35,585 nucleotides of DNA, from positions 1-35,585 of the forward strand of contig JASMDM010000042.1 in NCBI GenBank assembly GCA_030752795.1, given 5' to 3'. The position numbers were made by a program, and so were the translations under genes. Shown one piece after another: positions 1 through 7,437 of this stretch. Source of the DNA: SAR202 cluster bacterium. GTDB taxonomy: Bacteria > Chloroflexota > Dehalococcoidia > Lucifugimonadales > UBA1123. The notes beneath the pieces are model-generated. The model did no database searches and had not been told where the DNA came from. It saw only the letters and a list, made by a program, of their open reading frames with translations. The number at the start of each line of letters is the position of its first letter. Position 1 is the first letter of the stretch.

Positions 1-189
1 CTCACGAGGACTCAGACGATTCCAAGACGGACCTGGATGTCGACGATCCTCAAGCTTGCCTTGGCTTTGCCTGGCTCGCCAGCGGTAGTACGTGCTCTTG
101 GGAACGCCCAACTCGACCATGACCTTGCCCTTGGGACCATGGGAGGCTTCGACCTTTTCTAGAACTTGAACTTTCTCATCGGTGCTCAT
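1..189 (-). CDS. IS3-family transposase OrfB, N-terminal part (cut by window edge)
   Basis: Reading the minus strand from the ATG at 189, 63 codons stay open to the window edge. The translation begins MSTDEKVQVLEKVEASHGPK and contains the helix-turn-helix core VPKSTYYRWR, typical of the DNA-binding N-terminus of IS3-type OrfB integrases. The catalytic DDE part would lie outside the window. The start overlaps the OrfA stop in an ATGA arrangement (186-189), the classic IS3 coupling where -1 frameshifting makes the OrfAB transposase. This part looks intact, but the upstream OrfA is broken, so the copy is probably inactive. Confidence 0.75.
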   Translation of the reverse strand, partial: MSTDEKVQVLEKVEASHGPKGKVMVELGVPKSTYYRWRARQSQGKLEDRRHPGPSWNRLSPRE

Positions 190-584
190 GCGCCGAGACG
201 GCTTTCGTCCAGCGTTGGTATCGCCGTTTTTTTCAAACGATGAAGATCAAGGGACAAACTCAGCTACCAGAACCTTGAGGTCGGTGCTTTCTCGCTTGAG
301 ATCGTTGATCTCCTGGCGTGTAGCGTCTCTGGTTGTGTCCCGACTCAGACGCTGTTTGCCTGCTTCCATGAATCCTGTCCTGAGCCTGTCGAAGGGTCTT
401 TCGTCCACGAGTAATAATTGGCGGGCTTGATGCCTTCACGACGACACAACTCGTTGACGGTGACCTCCCGCCGGAAGCCCTGTAGGACGATGTGGATCTT
501 CTCTTCTGGAGGGTATTTCCTACGGGTGGCCGGATCGAACCTGACGAACGAATCGCTTGGTGTCCTGGATTCGCTCTTCTGAAG
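186..584 (-). pseudogene. IS3-family OrfA, disrupted by a repeat and a frameshift
   Basis: Minus-strand translation gives RRKYPPEEKIHIVLQGFRRE, then VTVNELCRREGIKPANYYSW, the OrfA helix-turn-helix. The frame then breaks at an inserted copy of a dispersed repeat (375-397). It resumes in another frame as MEAGKQRLSRDTTRDATRQE with the leucine-zipper segment INDLKRESTDLKVLVAE. That segment runs into a stop at 247-249 because of one extra T; the expected ending LDLHRLKKTAIP continues in the next frame to the TGA at 186-188. No convincing start codon is visible after the in-frame stop at 585-587. OrfA normally binds the inverted repeats and supplies the 5' part of the transposase. With two lesions it cannot be functional. 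Confidence 0.75.
375..397 (-). repeat. Dispersed repeat R1, copy a, inside IS OrfA
   Basis: The minus-strand core is CCCTTCGACAGGCTCAGGAC. The same core recurs at 2518, 3084 and 3212. Here it sits between the codons for SWTK and MEAGKQ of OrfA, adding about 23 bases and breaking the frame. It is therefore a repeat that moved or was copied into a transposase gene. Confidence 0.75.
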
Positions 585-723
585 CTAGGTTCTTATCGTC
601 TGTGTTCTCGATCGCTGCTGCTCCTTCCCTGGGGACATTCTATCCCCCTGTCAGGAGCTCGCTTTATCTACCGACTGCCTCTATTAATTTCAGGCCCGAA
701 TGTGTCCCATTTCCGCTGACGGT

Positions 724-1442
724 CTACAAGTAACTGTCCGGGTCGTTCGGTTGAAAGATACGCAACCGGTCGCGGACGGTCAGCCCTGGAGTCACGACAA
801 GGAATCCGCGCGTGAATCGCTTACTGTTGGGATGGCGCTTGGCATTGATCGTCTGCCACACGATCAGCATCGCCATTACAGTGGTCTTGCCGGCGCCTGT
901 CGCCATCTTCAATGCGAGACGCATGATCTCAGGGTTGGCTTCTTTGTTGGCGTTGGCAAGATGGTCGAGCAATCCACGCCCCGCACGCCCATGCTTGGCG
1001 CTACCTCAGTCAGCCAGATAGCGACCTCGACGGCTTCGATCTGACAGAAGAACGGCTTGATGTCGTTGAACTAGTGGTGCCGCCAGTGCTTGAGCAGCCG
1101 AGCAGTCTCGGGGGTAACGTGCCAGTCGTTCGGGTTCGGCAGGCTACGCCATTGATCGACATGGCGTCGGAGTTCGTTGATATTCGATGTCGGGTCGTAC
1201 TGTTGGTCGTCACCCGACAACCCTTTGCCTTCGTCGAACACCATCTCCTGTTGTGCCGCCCCGCGTCGCCGTTTCCGCGGCTTTGGAATCGGAGTAATGA
1301 ACTCCGCTCCGCGGCGACTCTCGATGATGCGCTGCGTCGGCTGCCCGTCGCCGTCCAGCTCCCAATGTCTTTTCGGACATTCATAAGGCGAGTTGAGGAT
1401 AGGGCGCGTAAAGAACTGTTCGACGTTAGCTTCATTCGTCAT
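724..1442 (-). pseudogene. Decayed restriction endonuclease / DEAD-DEAH helicase (type III res-like, BPTD_3080-type)
   Basis: Starting at the ATG at 1442, the minus-strand protein contains FFTRPILNSPYECPKRHWEL and, near its end, RRHVDQWRSLPNPNDWHVTP. These match the N-terminus of large restriction-type helicases of the BPTD_3080 family as I remember it. An in-frame TAG (1071-1073) replaces a residue between HWRHH and FNDIKPFFCQIEAVEVAIWL. A frameshift follows near 985. The next frame gives LLDHLANANKEANPEIMRLA and the Walker A segment MATGAGKTTVMAML. Homology ends at ...LRIFQPNDPDSY, where the IS3 element begins. One nonsense codon, one frameshift and truncation by an IS make this a dead fragment of a roughly 1000-residue protein. 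No methyltransferase partner is present. Confidence 0.75.
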
Positions 1443-1628
1443 TGTGGTCTGCCCTTGTCTTGGGTCAATGCCGGATCGTCGCGAAGTCGGTTGAGACGAT
1501 TGCCAGCTTTCGGCATCGGCGGTGGTTACGATCAGGCGTTCTTCAAGCATCACGTCCGATTATATCCCTCGAAATCACCCAAGATAACCCCAATGAGTGG
1601 GCATCCACGCTTTTGCAAATGACCGCAC

Positions 1629-1657
1629 TTGACACGCCCCTTGCCCCCACATACGCT
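1629..1657 (+). promoter_or_regulatory. Putative sigma70-type promoter for the dienelactone hydrolase gene
   Basis: TTGACA at 1629-1634 and TACGCT at 1652-1657 are separated by 17 bases. Transcription would start near 1664, giving a leader of about 55 bases to the ATG at 1720. The -35 is consensus; the -10 is weaker. Confidence 0.45.
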
Positions 1658-1719
1658 ACGCCTGCTGGCCCCGTGTGCGAGCGTGGGTCGGCGTGAACTC
1701 GCATTGTAGGAGGTTTGCT

Positions 1720-2466
1720 ATGGCTGAGTATGAAGGCATGCTGGCGGAGTCGGTGCAGTTTCAGGGACACAACGGCGACCTGATTGCCGGGTATCTGGCG
1801 CGTCCACTGGGCGAGGGGCCGTTTCCGGGCGTGATCGTCATCCACGAGGTGTTCGGTCTGACGACGCATTTCAAGGAGATGACGCGCAAGTTTGCGGGGG
1901 CCGGGTTCGCGGCGATCGCTCCCGACCTGCATCATCGCGAGGGTCCGGGCGACATTGAGGAGGTCGCGGCCGCGGTTCGCGCGGGCGGCGGAGTGCCCGA
2001 CGCCCGGACGATCGGCGATGTCGGCGCGGCGGCGGACCTGCTGCGCGCGCTGCCGTACTCGAACGGCAAGGTCGGCGTGATCGGCTTCTGCTCGGGCGGT
2101 CGACAGACGTATCTCGTCTCGTGCAACATCCCGAGCCTCGATGCGGCGATCGACTGCTACGGTGGTCGCGTGGTCGCGGGTCCGGACGGTCTGAGCGAGG
2201 GCCAGCCCAAGGCGCCGATCGACATGACCGCGGACATGACTGTGCCGCTGCTGGGCCTGTTCGGCGAGGAGGACGTGAGTCCGTCGCCGGAGCAGGTTAC
2301 GATGATCGAGCAGGAGCTCCAGCGTCAGGGCAAGACGTACGAGTTCCACACGTACGAGAACGCGGGGCACGGATTCTTCGCCGACTACCGTCCGAGCTAT
2401 CGGCAGCACGCCGCGGTCGACGGCTGGGAGAAGGTGCTGGCGTGGTACGGGAAGTATCTGGCTTAG
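1720..2466 (+). CDS. Dienelactone hydrolase family protein (intact copy)
   Basis: A 248-residue alpha/beta hydrolase of the dienelactone hydrolase family, a cytosolic class that opens cyclic lactones such as dienelactones from aromatic ring-cleavage pathways; many members have other ester or lactone substrates. The nucleophile elbow GFCSGG puts the catalytic cysteine at about residue 124. The acid is probably D185 (FGEEDVSPSP) and the histidine H217 (NAGHGFF), so the Cys-Asp-His triad is complete. The N-terminal strand ends in VIVIHEVFGL, as in the family. The start at 1720 is preferred over in-frame codons upstream because AGGAGG lies at 1709-1714, just before it. A frameshifted paralogue lies at 25595-26336. 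The gene stands alone downstream of the IS-damaged region. Confidence 0.9.
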   Translation: MAEYEGMLAESVQFQGHNGDLIAGYLARPLGEGPFPGVIVIHEVFGLTTHFKEMTRKFAGAGFAAIAPDLHHREGPGDIEEVAAAVRAGGGVPDARTIGDVGAAADLLRALPYSNGKVGVIGFCSGGRQTYLVSCNIPSLDAAIDCYGGRVVAGPDGLSEGQPKAPIDMTADMTVPLLGLFGEEDVSPSPEQVTMIEQELQRQGKTYEFHTYENAGHGFFADYRPSYRQHAAVDGWEKVLAWYGKYLA

Positions 2467-2517
2467 TCAGACAGCTTCGCGGCGACGGATTCCCGCGACG
2501 CGGTTGGTTTGAGGGCG

Positions 2518-2546
2518 ACCCTTCGACAGGCTCAGAGCGAACGGAT
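2518..2546 (+). repeat. Dispersed repeat R1, copy b
   Basis: ACCCTTCGACAGGCTCAGAG followed by CGAACGGAT. It matches copy d (3212-3239, opposite strand) over about 30 bases, so copies b and d form inverted repeats around the ORF at 2738-3055. Confidence 0.75.
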
Positions 2547-2626
2547 TGTTATCGGAATGTCTTCTGGGCGGCTTAAAGTGACCCGTGACCGCATTGCGCC
2601 GGCCTATGCGAGCCGCGAGAGAATTT

Positions 2627-2654
2627 GCCCTTGCGTCCCTTCGGTCCCTTGCGA
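2627..2654 (+). repeat. Dispersed repeat R2, copy a (iterated GTCCCT)
   Basis: Contains CGTCCCTTCGGTCCCTTGCG. The same iterated GTCCCTtCG unit occurs at 3291-3328 and, inverted, at 14862-14900. Confidence 0.65.
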
Positions 2655-2737
2655 TGAATCCGCGATCAATGAGACCAGACTACGTCGCCGCCCGACGCCT
2701 CGGTTGCTCGGCACGGCGTCTCTATCCGGAGTGACTA

Positions 2738-3055
2738 ATGAAGTTGAAGGTGCTCGAGCACGACATGCTAGTCGGGTTGAACGAGCGAAGTCGATCTGCC
2801 GGTCGCAAAGAGAACATCCGGCCCGAGCGGTTCGACGTCCACCCGAGGCCGCACTACCCGATCAACGCCGAGATCGAACACGAATGGAACGGCGTTCCCG
2901 ACATGCGCGTGTGCGTGGTGCTGAACATCCGCGCCGGCCAGACGTTCTGGGTCGATGTTACGCCCGAGGAGTTCGCCGCGATCCCCGAGTTCGATGTGTC
3001 CGAGCTCGAATGGGAGGCGGTGATGTGCACGGGGAACCCACCGCGAACGGCATAG
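2738..3055 (+). CDS. Small hypothetical protein
   Basis: A 105-residue ORF beginning MKLKVLEHDMLVGLNE, with an acidic, non-repetitive composition (VTPEEFAAIPEFDVSELEWE) and no signal peptide, membrane segment or recognisable motif. A weak GGAG lies about ten bases before the ATG. I do not recognise the family. The segment WNGVPDMRVCVVLNIRAGQT followed by FWVDVTPEEFAAI resembles a small beta-rich domain. Codon choice is GC-rich at third positions like its neighbours, which supports a real gene. It sits alone between inverted copies of repeat R1 and direct copies of repeat R2, so it may be a recently acquired or displaced segment. Confidence 0.5.
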   Translation: MKLKVLEHDMLVGLNERSRSAGRKENIRPERFDVHPRPHYPINAEIEHEWNGVPDMRVCVVLNIRAGQTFWVDVTPEEFAAIPEFDVSELEWEAVMCTGNPPRTA

Positions 3056-3083
3056 GGGCGAAGGCGCGTGTGTGCGCATGTGG

Positions 3084-3106
3084 TTCGACAGGCTCACCAC
3101 GAACGG
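3084..3106 (+). repeat. Dispersed repeat R1, copy c
   Basis: TTCGACAGGCTCACCACGAA followed by CGG. This variant shares the TTCGACAGGCTCA core and the CGAACGG tail with copies b and d. Confidence 0.65.
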
Positions 3107-3211
3107 TTTTGGGTAGAGAGTCTGGCCCTTCACCGTGTGTATCCGCATCCTTCCGCCATTATCCAAGCAGGCACTTAACCTATCCGAGGACCCGAACGAT
3201 CCGTTCACAAT

Positions 3212-3239
3212 CCGTTTGCCCTGAGCCTGTCGAAGGGTC
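3212..3239 (-). repeat. Dispersed repeat R1, copy d
   Basis: On the minus strand it reads GACCCTTCGACAGGCTCAGG then GCAAACGG, followed by ATTGTgAACGGAT outside the listed span. This nearly repeats copy b including its flank. Confidence 0.75.
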
Positions 3240-3290
3240 GCTTCGAATCGTCTCTGCGCCAATTTCCGCTCGATTGTCGTCGCCCGCAGC

Positions 3291-3328
3291 CCCTTCAGTC
3301 CCTATCGTCCCTTCGGTCCCTTACGGCG
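3291..3328 (+). repeat. Dispersed repeat R2, copy b
   Basis: CAGTCCCTATCGTCCCTTCG then GTCCCTTACGG: three iterations of GTCCCT with a roughly 9-10 base period. It lies about 65 bases upstream of the crotonase start. Confidence 0.65.
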
Positions 3329-3394
3329 ATTTTGTGAGACAATCATCCCCATCGCCGCAACCACGCAACATCCGCCATCCAACGAGAGGTGAAC

Positions 3395-4243
3395 ATGGGA
3401 CCGAAACTTGTCGATCATCTGCTTTATGAGCACGAGGACAACGGGATTCTCTGGATCAGGTTCAACCGGCCCGAGCGCATGAACGCGATCCTCGGGTCGT
3501 CCGAGGAGAACGGCACCGTGGCCAAGGTCGGCGAGTACATGCGCGCCGGCGACGACGACCCCAACGTGCGCGTGATCGTGCTCACGGGCATCGGTCGCGG
3601 CTTCTGTGCCGGGGCCGATCTCAAGGGCGGCGTGCCTGACGACGTTAAGGGCGAGAATTTCGTCGGCAACCGCAACATCGTCGAGGGCACGGACGCCAGC
3701 CGGGAGCGATTCTTCCACGGCTTCACCAAGCTCCACAAAGACATCTCCCATATAAGGAAGCCGACCATCGCGATGATCAACGGCCCCGCGGTCGGCTCCG
3801 GGATGGACATGGCGCTGCACTGCGACATCCGCATCGGCTGCGATCGTACTCGTTTCGTTACATACCAGCAGGTCGGCCAGATAATCGAGAACGGCGGCAG
3901 CTACTACCTGCCCAAGATCGCGGGCCTCGGTCGAGCGCTCGAGTTCGTGTACACCGGCCACCTCGACGCCCAACGCGCCTTCGAATGGGGCGTGCTCAAT
4001 CGCCTCGTCCCGTTCGACGAACTCGAAGCGACGACCCGCAAGCTTTGCGACGACATCATCAAGGCGCCGCCGCTGGTCCAGTGGGTGAGCAAGCGGATCA
4101 TGCGCTCCGCGCTCGACTCGACGCTCGAAACGACGATGGTGCTGACATCCAACGGCTCCGACATCCTGGCCAGTTCCGAGGACGCGACCGAGGCTCGCCG
4201 GGCGTTCATCGAGAAGCGGGCTCCCGCGTTCAAGGCGCGATAA
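3395..4243 (+). CDS. Enoyl-CoA hydratase/isomerase family protein (crotonase fold)
   Basis: A 282-residue cytosolic crotonase-superfamily enzyme, most likely acting on acyl-CoA thioesters. The CoA and oxyanion-hole segment is GIGRGFCAGADLKGG, and the second oxyanion element is NGPAVGSGMDMALHCDIRIG. The later ALEFVYTG stretch matches the helix that carries one family glutamate, while the usual QxELGL segment is replaced by YQQVGQIIENGGSYYLP. The exact reaction (hydration, isomerisation or hydrolysis) cannot be fixed from sequence. The start at 3395 is chosen over the GTG two codons upstream because GAGAGGTG (3384-3391) is well placed as its ribosome site. The gene is followed at once by a perfect 16 bp hairpin and then by two acyl-CoA dehydrogenases on the same strand. 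Confidence 0.88.
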   Translation: MGPKLVDHLLYEHEDNGILWIRFNRPERMNAILGSSEENGTVAKVGEYMRAGDDDPNVRVIVLTGIGRGFCAGADLKGGVPDDVKGENFVGNRNIVEGTDASRERFFHGFTKLHKDISHIRKPTIAMINGPAVGSGMDMALHCDIRIGCDRTRFVTYQQVGQIIENGGSYYLPKIAGLGRALEFVYTGHLDAQRAFEWGVLNRLVPFDELEATTRKLCDDIIKAPPLVQWVSKRIMRSALDSTLETTMVLTSNGSDILASSEDATEARRAFIEKRAPAFKAR

Positions 4244-4246
4244 CGA

Positions 4247-4283
4247 AACGCAGGAGGCGTCGCCGTACGACGCCTCCTGCGTT
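4247..4283 (+). terminator. Strong hairpin, probable terminator after the crotonase gene
   Basis: AACGCAGGAGGCGTCG (4247-4262) pairs perfectly with CGACGCCTCCTGCGTT (4268-4283) around the loop CCGTA. It starts four bases after the stop codon. There is no U tract, so it may terminate weakly or mainly protect the 3' end of the message. Confidence 0.7.
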
Positions 4284-4345
4284 GACGAGCGTGCCCGCGT
4301 GGGATATGTTTGGGGTCGCTGAAGCAGCGGAGGGTCGGCATGAAG

Positions 4346-4418
4346 GCCGAGCCCACCGGCGATCAGGTGCTCTGGCCCTTCAGTGCCAAGCCAACACACG
4401 CCCCAACACGCAACGAAA
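4346..4418 (+). repeat. Duplicated leader R4, copy a, upstream of the first acyl-CoA dehydrogenase
   Basis: GCCGAGCCCACCGGCG, then GTGCTCTGGCCCTTCAGTGC, CAAGCCA and a final CAACGAAA. It aligns along about 70 bases with 5769-5839. Each copy ends about 30 bases before an acyl-CoA dehydrogenase start, so a shared promoter, operator or leader function is plausible, though unproven. Confidence 0.6.
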
Positions 4419-4451
4419 CTGAATCGGCTAGCCAATCAGAGAGGATGCCCC

Positions 4452-5705
4452 ATGGATTTCGAGAGGCGATACACGCCAGAACAAGAGGAGTTCCGAAGCG
4501 AGGTGCGGACGTGGCTCGCGGAGAACGTTCCCACCGATTTGAAACGGCCACTGGAAAACAGCCACATTGACCCCGAGACGTGGGACAAGGTCCAGGTCGT
4601 GCGCCGCGCCATGGGTGTCAAGGGATGGCTCCATCCCACGTATCCGAAAGAGTACGGCGGCGGCGGCATGTCCTCCGACCACGAGGTCATCATCCAAGAG
4701 GAGCTCGAGAGGGTCGACATGCCCAGGGTCTATGACAATACGCTCGATCTTCCGGCTTTGTTGGTCTGGGGCACCGAAGAGCAGAAGCAAGAGATTCTGC
4801 GCCCGCGGCTGCTCGGAGAGAAAGCCGGATGGCAGCTATTCACCGAGAGCAGCGCCGGTTCCGACCTGGCCAGCCTCCAGATGCAAGCGGTCCGCGACGG
4901 CGACGACTGGATACTCACCGGCCAGAAGGTGTTCGTTGGCGGGGACGCGGGTTACGCGGACGAGTCGACCAAGGTTCCGGATTCGTCTCAGATGGGCGAA
5001 ATGTTCACCCTCGCGGTTACCGATCCGGATGCCCCTCGACACCGGAACATGGGTTACTTCATGGTTCCCGGCGAGGCGTCCGGCGTCACCGTGATCACGC
5101 AGGACCTGCTCGTCGGACAAGGCAAACGTCAGATATTCATGGACGGCGTTCGCATCCCAGCGACCAGGCTGATCGGCGGCGAAACGCAAGGATGGCAGGT
5201 CGCTCAGACCACGCTCGAGATCGAGCACGGCGGCGGCGGCGACGTGGTGCCGCGCAGCCGAACGCTCGAGAAGTTCCTGAAATACGCGTTCGAGAAAGGC
5301 TTGGATAAGGACTCGCACAACCAGCAGGTCATGATGCAAGCCTACATCGACAACCAAGTCCTGCGGCTTCTCGGCATGCGCAACTTCTGGATGTACAGCT
5401 CCGGCCAGGAGATGACCTTTCACGGCTCGCAGCAGTCCGCTTGGCGGCGCGAGTCGGGCATTCGCATCGGCGACGCGATCAGGGAGGTCGCTGGCATGAA
5501 GGCGCTGCTCGACTTCGAAGACCCCGGCGCCCCAATCGGCGGCGAGATGGAAGTCCATCAGCGAGAGTCGCTCACGGCCGCCCATCCGGGCGGAACGATC
5601 GAAGTCCAGAAGGTCATCGTCGCGCGGAGGCTCGGCATCAGCCGGACGCGAGAGCGAGCCGCGCCGACCCCGTCGACCACCGGAACAGCAACCGCCGCAG
5701 ACTGA
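4452..5705 (+). CDS. Acyl-CoA dehydrogenase
   Basis: A 417-residue FAD-dependent acyl-CoA dehydrogenase that would introduce a 2,3-double bond into an acyl-CoA. The N-terminal helical domain starts MDFERRYTPEQEEFRSEVRT. The YPKEYGGGGMS segment and the substrate/FAD loop FTESSAGSDLASLQ follow, then the beta-domain containing GQKVFVGGDAGYAD. The C-terminal helices end at HPGGTIEVQKVIVARRLGIS, the usual family end; a short low-complexity tail rich in Ala, Thr and Arg follows. The start at 4452 has GAGAGG just upstream (4439-4444). It is adjacent to a second acyl-CoA dehydrogenase of different type, which suggests the two subunits may form a heteromeric enzyme. Confidence 0.9.
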   Translation: MDFERRYTPEQEEFRSEVRTWLAENVPTDLKRPLENSHIDPETWDKVQVVRRAMGVKGWLHPTYPKEYGGGGMSSDHEVIIQEELERVDMPRVYDNTLDLPALLVWGTEEQKQEILRPRLLGEKAGWQLFTESSAGSDLASLQMQAVRDGDDWILTGQKVFVGGDAGYADESTKVPDSSQMGEMFTLAVTDPDAPRHRNMGYFMVPGEASGVTVITQDLLVGQGKRQIFMDGVRIPATRLIGGETQGWQVAQTTLEIEHGGGGDVVPRSRTLEKFLKYAFEKGLDKDSHNQQVMMQAYIDNQVLRLLGMRNFWMYSSGQEMTFHGSQQSAWRRESGIRIGDAIREVAGMKALLDFEDPGAPIGGEMEVHQRESLTAAHPGGTIEVQKVIVARRLGISRTRERAAPTPSTTGTATAAD

Positions 5706-5768
5706 AGCAACAACCGGAGACGCTGAAGTCGCTAAAACGGATTAGTCGCGATACGGGACGACCTGATT

Positions 5769-5839
5769 GCCGAGCCCACAGCGTCAAGTGCTCTGGCCCT
5801 TCATGGCCAAGCCACGGACCTATCCGCATGCAACGCAAA
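5769..5839 (+). repeat. Duplicated leader R4, copy b, upstream of the second acyl-CoA dehydrogenase
   Basis: GCCGAGCCCACAGCG, then AAGTGCTCTGGCCCTTCATG, GCCAAGCCA and a final CAACGCAAA. It aligns with copy a with few changes and small gaps, and ends 27 bases before the ATG at 5866. Confidence 0.6.
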
Positions 5840-5865
5840 TCAAGAATGGTCGCGAGGAGCTAACC

Positions 5866-7002
5866 ATGGACCTTTCCTTAACCGATGAACAATCAATGCT
5901 CAAAACGGCCGCCGCCGATTTTCTGAGCCAAGAGATGCCGAAAGAGCGAGCGCGAGAGCTTTTCGATTCCGAAACCGGATTTGCCCCCGATCTTTGGGAG
6001 AAGATGGGTGAAATGGGCTGGGCCAGCATGCTCATCCCGACGGAGTACGGCGGGCAAGGCGCAAACCTGGCCACGACGGGCGTCCTGTACGAAGAGATGG
6101 GCGCGACACTCTGCCCGAGCCCGCACCTTTCGTCAGCCGTTCTGTCAGCGCTCACGATCCTCGACGCGGGGAGCGACGCCCAGAAGCAAACCCTCCTGCC
6201 GTCGATCGCCAACGGCGACCAGATCATCGCCTTCGCGTACACCGAGGACGAGGGCAAGTGGGGCCCCGACGCCATCGAGCTCGACGCCAGCCGGTCCAAC
6301 GGCCAGTTCGTCTTGAACGGCACGAAGTCGTTCATCCCAGACGCCCACATCGCCGACAGCATCATCGTTGTTGCGCGAACGGCCGCGGGCAGCGACGGCG
6401 ACGGCTTGACGTGCTTCCTCATCGACAAGGACGCTGAGGGTCTCACCATTCGCCAACAAACGGGCTGGCTCGGCGACGCGATGACCGAAATCACGCTGGA
6501 CGGCGTCACGGTTGCCGACAGCGCGGTGATCGGCGAAGTCGGCGAAGCGTGGCCCTCGATCGAGAAGGCGCTCTACGCCGCCACCGGTGTGCTCTGCGCC
6601 TACATGGTCGGCGGTTGCCGGCAAGTCCTCGAGATGACCGTCGAATACAGCCAGACCCGCATTCAATTCGGCGTGCCGATCGGCAACTTCCAGCGAGTTC
6701 AGGACCATGTCATCGACGCGCTCAACATGGAGCAGGCGACCCGCTGGACGACCTACGAAGCGCTCTGGAAGCTGGACGAGGGCTTGCCCGACGCTAAGAT
6801 CGCGATTTCCATGGCGAAGGCAGTGGCCAGCGACGGCTACTTCAAAGCGTGCGAGGCCGCTCACCACGTACACGCCGGCGTCGGCGTAGACATGGACTAC
6901 GGTCTGGCGTTCTACACGCAGAAAGCTCGCACGCTCCAGCACTACCTGGGCGACGCCGTCCACCACCGCCGCCGCATGGCGACCCTGATGGCGGACAGGT
7001 AG
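5866..7002 (+). CDS. Acyl-CoA dehydrogenase (second, divergent subunit)
   Basis: A 378-residue acyl-CoA dehydrogenase-fold protein beginning MDLSLTDEQSMLKTAAADFL. The PTEYGGQGANLATTGVLYEE segment marks the N-terminal helical domain. AYTEDEGKWGPDA replaces the usual TEP(G/A)SGSD-like loop. The FAD-contacting helix QTRIQFGVPIGNFQRVQDHV and the helix HHVHAGVGVDMDYGLAFYTQ are clear. The canonical C-terminal PGGT segment is missing and the protein ends soon after YLGDAVHHRRRMATLM. GCGAGGAGC just before 5866 is the ribosome site. Paired genes like this are known to encode alpha2beta2 acyl-CoA dehydrogenases in some steroid- and side-chain-degrading bacteria. That role is inferred here. Confidence 0.88.
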   Translation: MDLSLTDEQSMLKTAAADFLSQEMPKERARELFDSETGFAPDLWEKMGEMGWASMLIPTEYGGQGANLATTGVLYEEMGATLCPSPHLSSAVLSALTILDAGSDAQKQTLLPSIANGDQIIAFAYTEDEGKWGPDAIELDASRSNGQFVLNGTKSFIPDAHIADSIIVVARTAAGSDGDGLTCFLIDKDAEGLTIRQQTGWLGDAMTEITLDGVTVADSAVIGEVGEAWPSIEKALYAATGVLCAYMVGGCRQVLEMTVEYSQTRIQFGVPIGNFQRVQDHVIDALNMEQATRWTTYEALWKLDEGLPDAKIAISMAKAVASDGYFKACEAAHHVHAGVGVDMDYGLAFYTQKARTLQHYLGDAVHHRRRMATLMADR

Positions 7003-7065
7003 CGTTCACCGCTCGTCGAACCCGCGCTACTATGCGCATCAAATCGCAGCCACCACCAGGATTCC

Positions 7066-7437
7066 GTAGGGGAGGATTTCAAACCCTCCCGCCTGGTTGC
7101 GAGGACACACGGGTCGCTACGTGGGTTCAACATGTCTTCCATTGTTCCTGCGACGATTACCCGAGCGAAACACGAGAGGGGTTGAAACCCTCCCCTACAA
7201 CATGATTTCGCGCGGCAATGCGCCGCATGCGGTATTCCCTTTTGAGCGTAACCGCATCCGTCTCTAGGACGCGTGCGGAGATCGTTGCGCCCGCCGGCAT
7301 TCCGTAGGGGAGGGTTTCAAACCCTCCGCCTGGTTCCAATGGAATAATTTTGTAACGCGCGGGTATGGCGCGCTACTTGTTGTTCATGCGACGTTTAGCC
7401 ATGCGAAACGTGGGAGGGTTTGAAACCCTCCCCTAGG
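7066..7437. repeat. Array of four palindromic repeats R3, alternating in orientation
   Basis: The 488-base gap between the acyl-CoA dehydrogenase and the CoA transferase carries no gene. It holds four near-palindromes: 7066-7093, 7171-7198, 7304-7330 and 7411-7437. Units 1 and 3 read GTAGGGGAGGRTTTCAAACC then CTCC..GCCTGGTT. Units 2 and 4 are the reverse orientation (GAGGGGTTGAAACCCTCCCC and GGGAGGGTTTGAAACCCTCC) and share a preceding GCGAAAC. Each unit can fold into a hairpin. The alternating plus/minus layout resembles BIME/REP organisation. It lies between convergent genes, so the hairpins may also act as a bidirectional transcription barrier. Further copies occur at 17004-17167 (interrupted) and 29627-29652. 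Confidence 0.85.

Larger units (their letters stand above)
1..728 (-). mobile_element. Remnant IS3-family insertion sequence, upstream end at about 728
   Basis: The element reads on the minus strand and continues past the window start. Its upstream terminus is placed at about 721-728. There the homology of the neighbouring restriction gene stops abruptly (after ...PNDPDSY) and the sequence TGTAGACCGTCAGCGGAAAT begins on the minus strand, which resembles an IS3-type terminal inverted repeat. Between this end and OrfA (585-720) there is only the element leader. The other end and the target duplication lie outside the window. Confidence 0.6.

Noticed and set aside
3302-4435. Long minus-strand ORF over the crotonase gene
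   Set aside because: It is an antisense shadow of the high-GC crotonase gene, with low-complexity His/Arg/Asp-rich translation and no family motifs.
7066-7437. Regularly spaced repeats that could suggest a CRISPR array
   Set aside because: The units are perfect hairpins in alternating orientation with spacing over 100 bases and no cas genes nearby; CRISPR repeats are in one orientation with short, equal spacers.
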